A stretch of DNA of 7,432 nucleotides from the NCBI GenBank assembly GCA_934089255.1, contig CAKOJI010000040.1, positions 1-7,432 of the forward strand, in the 5' to 3' direction. The notes below the pieces were generated by a model that made no database searches, had not been told where the DNA came from, and was given only the letters and a program-made list of their open reading frames with translations. This document shows, one piece after another, positions 5,627-7,432 of the stretch (position 1 is its first letter; every line of letters begins with the position of its first letter). The position numbers and the translations under genes were made by a program. Origin of the DNA: an uncultured Bacilli bacterium. Lineage in GTDB: Bacteria; Bacillota_I; Bacilli_A; RF39; UBA660.

Positions 5627-6109
5627 ATGATAATAGAACTTTTAGGTTTTGTATTTGCAATTGTGGTTGGAACTGTTGGACATTTTTTATATGAAAAGAG
5701 TAATTATAATAAAGTAATTGGTTTTTTATTTTCTAAAAATGAAAGTACTTGGGAACATATGAAATTGGGAATTACTCCTATAATATTGTGGACAATTGTT
5801 GAGTTATTCACATATAATTTTAATAATCTTTTTTTTGCAAAATTTGTTAGTATTATTGCTTTTTCACTGTCATTGTATATTTTGTATTACGGATATAAGA
5901 AAATAGTAAAAAGAAACATATTGTTTTTAGATATTTTAGTTTTTTATATTAGTTTATTTTTAGCAACTGTAGTTTCTATTAATATTTTAATGAATATGGG
6001 CTATGGAGTTTTGTTAAATTTTTTAGGGTTTGTTGGAATTATATTTATTTTGTATTTATATAAAAAATTCTCTAAAGATAATTTCGATTTATCTATCTTT
6101 AAAGAATAA
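5627..6109 (+). CDS. DUF6512-type five-TM membrane protein
   Basis: A 160-residue integral membrane protein of unknown function. Hydrophobic segments lie at about 4-22, 48-64, 68-89, 98-121 and 126-146. The first is followed by GHFLYEKSNYNKVIGFLF and the motif NESTWEHMK (38-46), which I recognise as the hallmark of the DUF6512 family of small Firmicute membrane proteins (H-FLYEW...NESTWEHMK). The charged NESTWEHMK stretch between TM1 and TM2 is the likely functional site. A GTG at 5618 is also in frame, but it lies inside the Shine-Dalgarno-like AGAAAGTGA (5613-5621), so ATG 5627, 5 nt further on, is the better start. The gene is head-to-head with the AAA+ gene across about 67 nt and convergent, with no gap, with the YitT gene. 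No catalytic residues beyond the motif are evident. Confidence 0.78.
   Translation: MIIELLGFVFAIVVGTVGHFLYEKSNYNKVIGFLFSKNESTWEHMKLGITPIILWTIVELFTYNFNNLFFAKFVSIIAFSLSLYILYYGYKKIVKRNILFLDILVFYISLFLATVVSINILMNMGYGVLLNFLGFVGIIFILYLYKKFSKDNFDLSIFKE
6068..6106. terminator. Hairpin terminator within the DUF6512 gene 3' end, serving the convergent pair
   Basis: TTCTCTAAAGATA (6068-6080) pairs with TATCTTTAAAGAA (6094-6106), 12 of 13 positions, around a 13-nt loop. On the minus strand it is followed by GAATTTTTTA, a U-run suited to terminating the YitT transcript, so that terminator lies inside the opposing gene's coding region. On the plus strand TAATTATTTTGTT follows, a weaker tail for the DUF6512 gene. 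The stem is AT-rich, so strength is uncertain. Confidence 0.55.
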
Positions 6110-6994
6110 TTATTTTGTTCCGCCTAATACTTCGTAACAATCATGAGTAACAAAGAAGGCATTTGGATCAATATCCAATATTAAATTTTTAAATTTATAA
6201 TATTCTCTACTTGTTACAACGCACATAATAGTTTTTCTTTTTCTTTTGTCTGTTCCTCCGTTTGCAGTTAGTAAACTGTAGCCTATATTAAATTCTTTTC
6301 CTATAAAATTTTCTATATATTCAATATGTTTTGTTTTAATTATACATAATTTTGAATCACTATTTCCTAGTATTATAAAATCTACTATGCTATTACTTAT
6401 TAAGACTGCAACTACTGCATATATTGTTTTTGGTATACCAAATACGAATGAAGCAGTAAATAGTATAATTAAATTTATATAATTTCCAGCTTGTCCTACT
6501 GATGTTTTTGCATATTTACAAATTATTTGATTAATCATATCAGCTCCGCCTGTTGAGTATCCTACTTTATAAATGATACCCAGAGGAAGACTATATGTAA
6601 TGGATGCTATTATACAAGTGAATAAGTAACTGTTGAATGTTATATTGATATTTCTAGTAATTGGTTCTGTTAGTGCAACTAATATTGGAAATGTTAGAGC
6701 ACAAAGTAAATTTCTTTTAGTTTCTTTTTTACCTAATATGAAAAATGTTATTATTAATAAAATTGTTGTTGCTAATATTAGGAAATGGCTTGTTTTTATA
6801 TTAAATGCATCTTTCATAACTATTGCAAGTCCACTCATTCCACCTATTACTAAATTGTTTTTCACAAAAAATGTATTGTATGATAATGCAACTAATGTAC
6901 AACAAAAATAATATATAATTAATCTTGTAATTTTATTCTTTTTTTCTACTTTTTTTAATATGTGATTAGTTTTAAAAATATCTAATATACTCAT
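6110..6994 (-). CDS. YitT family membrane protein (YitT_membrane + DUF2179)
   Basis: A 294-residue inner-membrane protein. The N-terminal two thirds has five to six hydrophobic helices, beginning at about residue 24. It carries the family landmarks YNTFFVKNNLVIGGMSGLAI (39-58, the repeated NxxxGGxxGLA element) and GYSTGGADMI (145-154). The C-terminal domain (about 235-292; RKTIMCVVTSREYYKFKNLI, DPNAFFVTHDCYEVLGG) is the cytosolic DUF2179, a PII-like fold thought to sense a small ligand. Length is normal for the family; transported substrate is not established. AGGTGAT (6998-7004) lies 3 nt before ATG 6994. The gene follows tuf on the same strand but is separated by a strong terminator, so it is probably transcribed on its own. 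Its stop codon directly abuts the stop of the convergent DUF6512 gene. Confidence 0.92.
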   Translation of the reverse strand: MSILDIFKTNHILKKVEKKNKITRLIIYYFCCTLVALSYNTFFVKNNLVIGGMSGLAIVMKDAFNIKTSHFLILATTILLIITFFILGKKETKRNLLCALTFPILVALTEPITRNINITFNSYLFTCIIASITYSLPLGIIYKVGYSTGGADMINQIICKYAKTSVGQAGNYINLIILFTASFVFGIPKTIYAVVAVLISNSIVDFIILGNSDSKLCIIKTKHIEYIENFIGKEFNIGYSLLTANGGTDKRKRKTIMCVVTSREYYKFKNLILDIDPNAFFVTHDCYEVLGGTK

Positions 6995-6997
6995 ATT

Positions 6998-7010
6998 ATC
7001 ACCTATTATA
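6998..7010 (-). promoter_or_regulatory. Ribosome binding site fused to a TATAAT box upstream of the YitT gene
   Basis: On the minus strand TATAAT (7005-7010) is immediately followed by AGGTGAT (6998-7004), then AAT and the ATG at 6994. The ribosome binding site is convincing. If the TATAAT were the real -10, transcription would begin within or after the binding site, which is self-defeating. The alternative -10 GATAAT (7021-7026) would give a leader of about 20 nt, and I prefer it, though it has no clear -35. Confidence 0.5.
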
Positions 7011-7040
7011 AGTTTAATGTATTATCATTTTTTTTGCAAG

Positions 7041-7070
7041 AAAAAAACTCACTAATCTGAGTGAGTTCTT
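7041..7070 (-). terminator. Intrinsic terminator of tuf
   Basis: On the minus strand AACTCACT (7060-7067) pairs perfectly with AGTGAGTT (7046-7053) around the 6-nt loop CAGATT. The stem can be extended by a G-T and two A-T pairs, and it is followed directly by a run of at least six T. It begins just after the tuf stop codons. This is the cleanest terminator in the window and isolates tuf from the YitT gene. Confidence 0.92.
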
Positions 7071-7072
7071 TA

Positions 7073-7432
7073 TTATTCGATAATTTCTGATACAGTACCA
7101 GCACCAACAGTACGTCCACCTTCACGAATTGAGAATTTAGTACCGTTTTCAAGAGCTACTGTAGTGATTAATTCAACAGTCATATCAACGTTATCACCTG
7201 GCATAACCATTTCAACACCTGCAGGTAATTCAACAACACCTGTAACGTCAGTAGTTCTGAAATAGAATTGAGGTCTGTAGTTTGAGAAGAATGGAGTATG
7301 ACGTCCGCCTTCTTCTTTACTTAATACATAAACTGTAGCTTTGAATTTATGATGTGGAGTAACGCTTCCTGGTTTACATAAAACTTGTCCACGTTCAACT
7401 TGATCACGAGAAATACCACGTAATAATACACC
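7073..7432 (-). CDS. tuf: Elongation factor Tu, C-terminal 119 residues (5' end beyond window)
   Basis: EF-Tu carries aminoacyl-tRNA to the ribosome as a GTP complex. The fragment reads GVLLRGISRDQVERGQVL, then KPGSVTPHHKF, VYVLSKEEGGRHTPFF, YRPQFYFRTTDVTG, VEMVMPGDNVDMTVELI, and FSIREGGRTVGAGTVSEIIE to the end. This covers the last part of domain II and all of domain III, which contacts tRNA and EF-Ts. The G domain lies outside the window. Two tandem TAA stops (7073-7075 and 7070-7072) precede the terminator. The gene is visibly less AT-rich and uses codons such as CGT, GGT, GTT and CCA heavily, as expected for a highly expressed gene beside extremely AT-rich neighbours. It is last in its transcript. 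Confidence 0.99.
   Translation of the reverse strand, partial: GVLLRGISRDQVERGQVLCKPGSVTPHHKFKATVYVLSKEEGGRHTPFFSNYRPQFYFRTTDVTGVVELPAGVEMVMPGDNVDMTVELITTVALENGTKFSIREGGRTVGAGTVSEIIE

Noticed and set aside
6633..6911. Plus-strand 92-residue frame
   Set aside because: Antisense of YitT membrane helices; no independent support.
1..7432. CRISPR array, insertion sequence, prophage or riboswitch
   Set aside because: No short direct-repeat array, transposase, integrase or long structured leader was found. All intergenic gaps are under about 80 nt.

Overview
The window is a very AT-rich chromosomal segment from a low-GC Gram-positive-type bacterium. It reads as Bacillota/Mycoplasmatota, most likely an uncultured gut-type Bacilli relative; that placement is inference from composition, Bacillus-like AGGAG/GGTGA ribosome binding sites and family content. 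Tryptophan is encoded by TGG in the places checked, and every readable gene end is TAA, so I see no sign of TGA or TAA recoding. There is no phage, IS, CRISPR or plasmid signature.

Layout, left to right. (1) Positions 1-47, minus strand: 5' part of tRNA-Gly(UCC), cut by the window edge, with an extended -10 promoter set inside a perfect 12-bp inverted repeat (57-91). (2) Positions 124-2250, minus strand: tex, a nucleic-acid-binding factor with an RNase H-like and an S1 domain. It is split by one in-frame TAA at 484-486, which separates the S1 domain from the body with no frameshift. (3) Positions 2347-3273, plus strand: mnmL (ytqA), a radical-SAM tRNA-wobble-uridine modification enzyme, divergent from tex. 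(4) Positions 3278-5559, minus strand: a tightly coupled two-gene operon. Its first gene is a ClpB-D1-like AAA+ ATPase without an N domain, second ring or pore-loop tyrosine. Its second gene is a protein built of nine helical repeats on a 35-residue period that read as mTERF repeats, a fold characterised in eukaryotic organelles. (5) Positions 5627-6109, plus strand: a five-TM DUF6512-type membrane protein, head-to-head with the AAA+ gene. (6) Positions 6110-6994, minus strand: a YitT-family membrane protein with a C-terminal DUF2179 domain, abutting the previous gene with no intergenic base. (7) Positions 7073-7432, minus strand: the last 119 codons of tuf (EF-Tu), followed by a clear intrinsic terminator.

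Much of the content serves the information-processing machinery: tRNA-Gly, EF-Tu, tRNA modification and Tex. The best candidate for an undescribed system is the AAA+/mTERF-repeat operon, read as a putative nucleic-acid-binding solenoid translated together with a non-threading AAA+ switch or remodeller. Its function is not shown by the sequence. The second item worth checking is the in-frame stop in tex, which could be a recent lesion, an assembly error, or a readthrough switch controlling the S1 domain. Space is used economically: convergent pairs share hairpins lying inside coding 3' ends, and no gene-free stretch exceeds about 80 bases.
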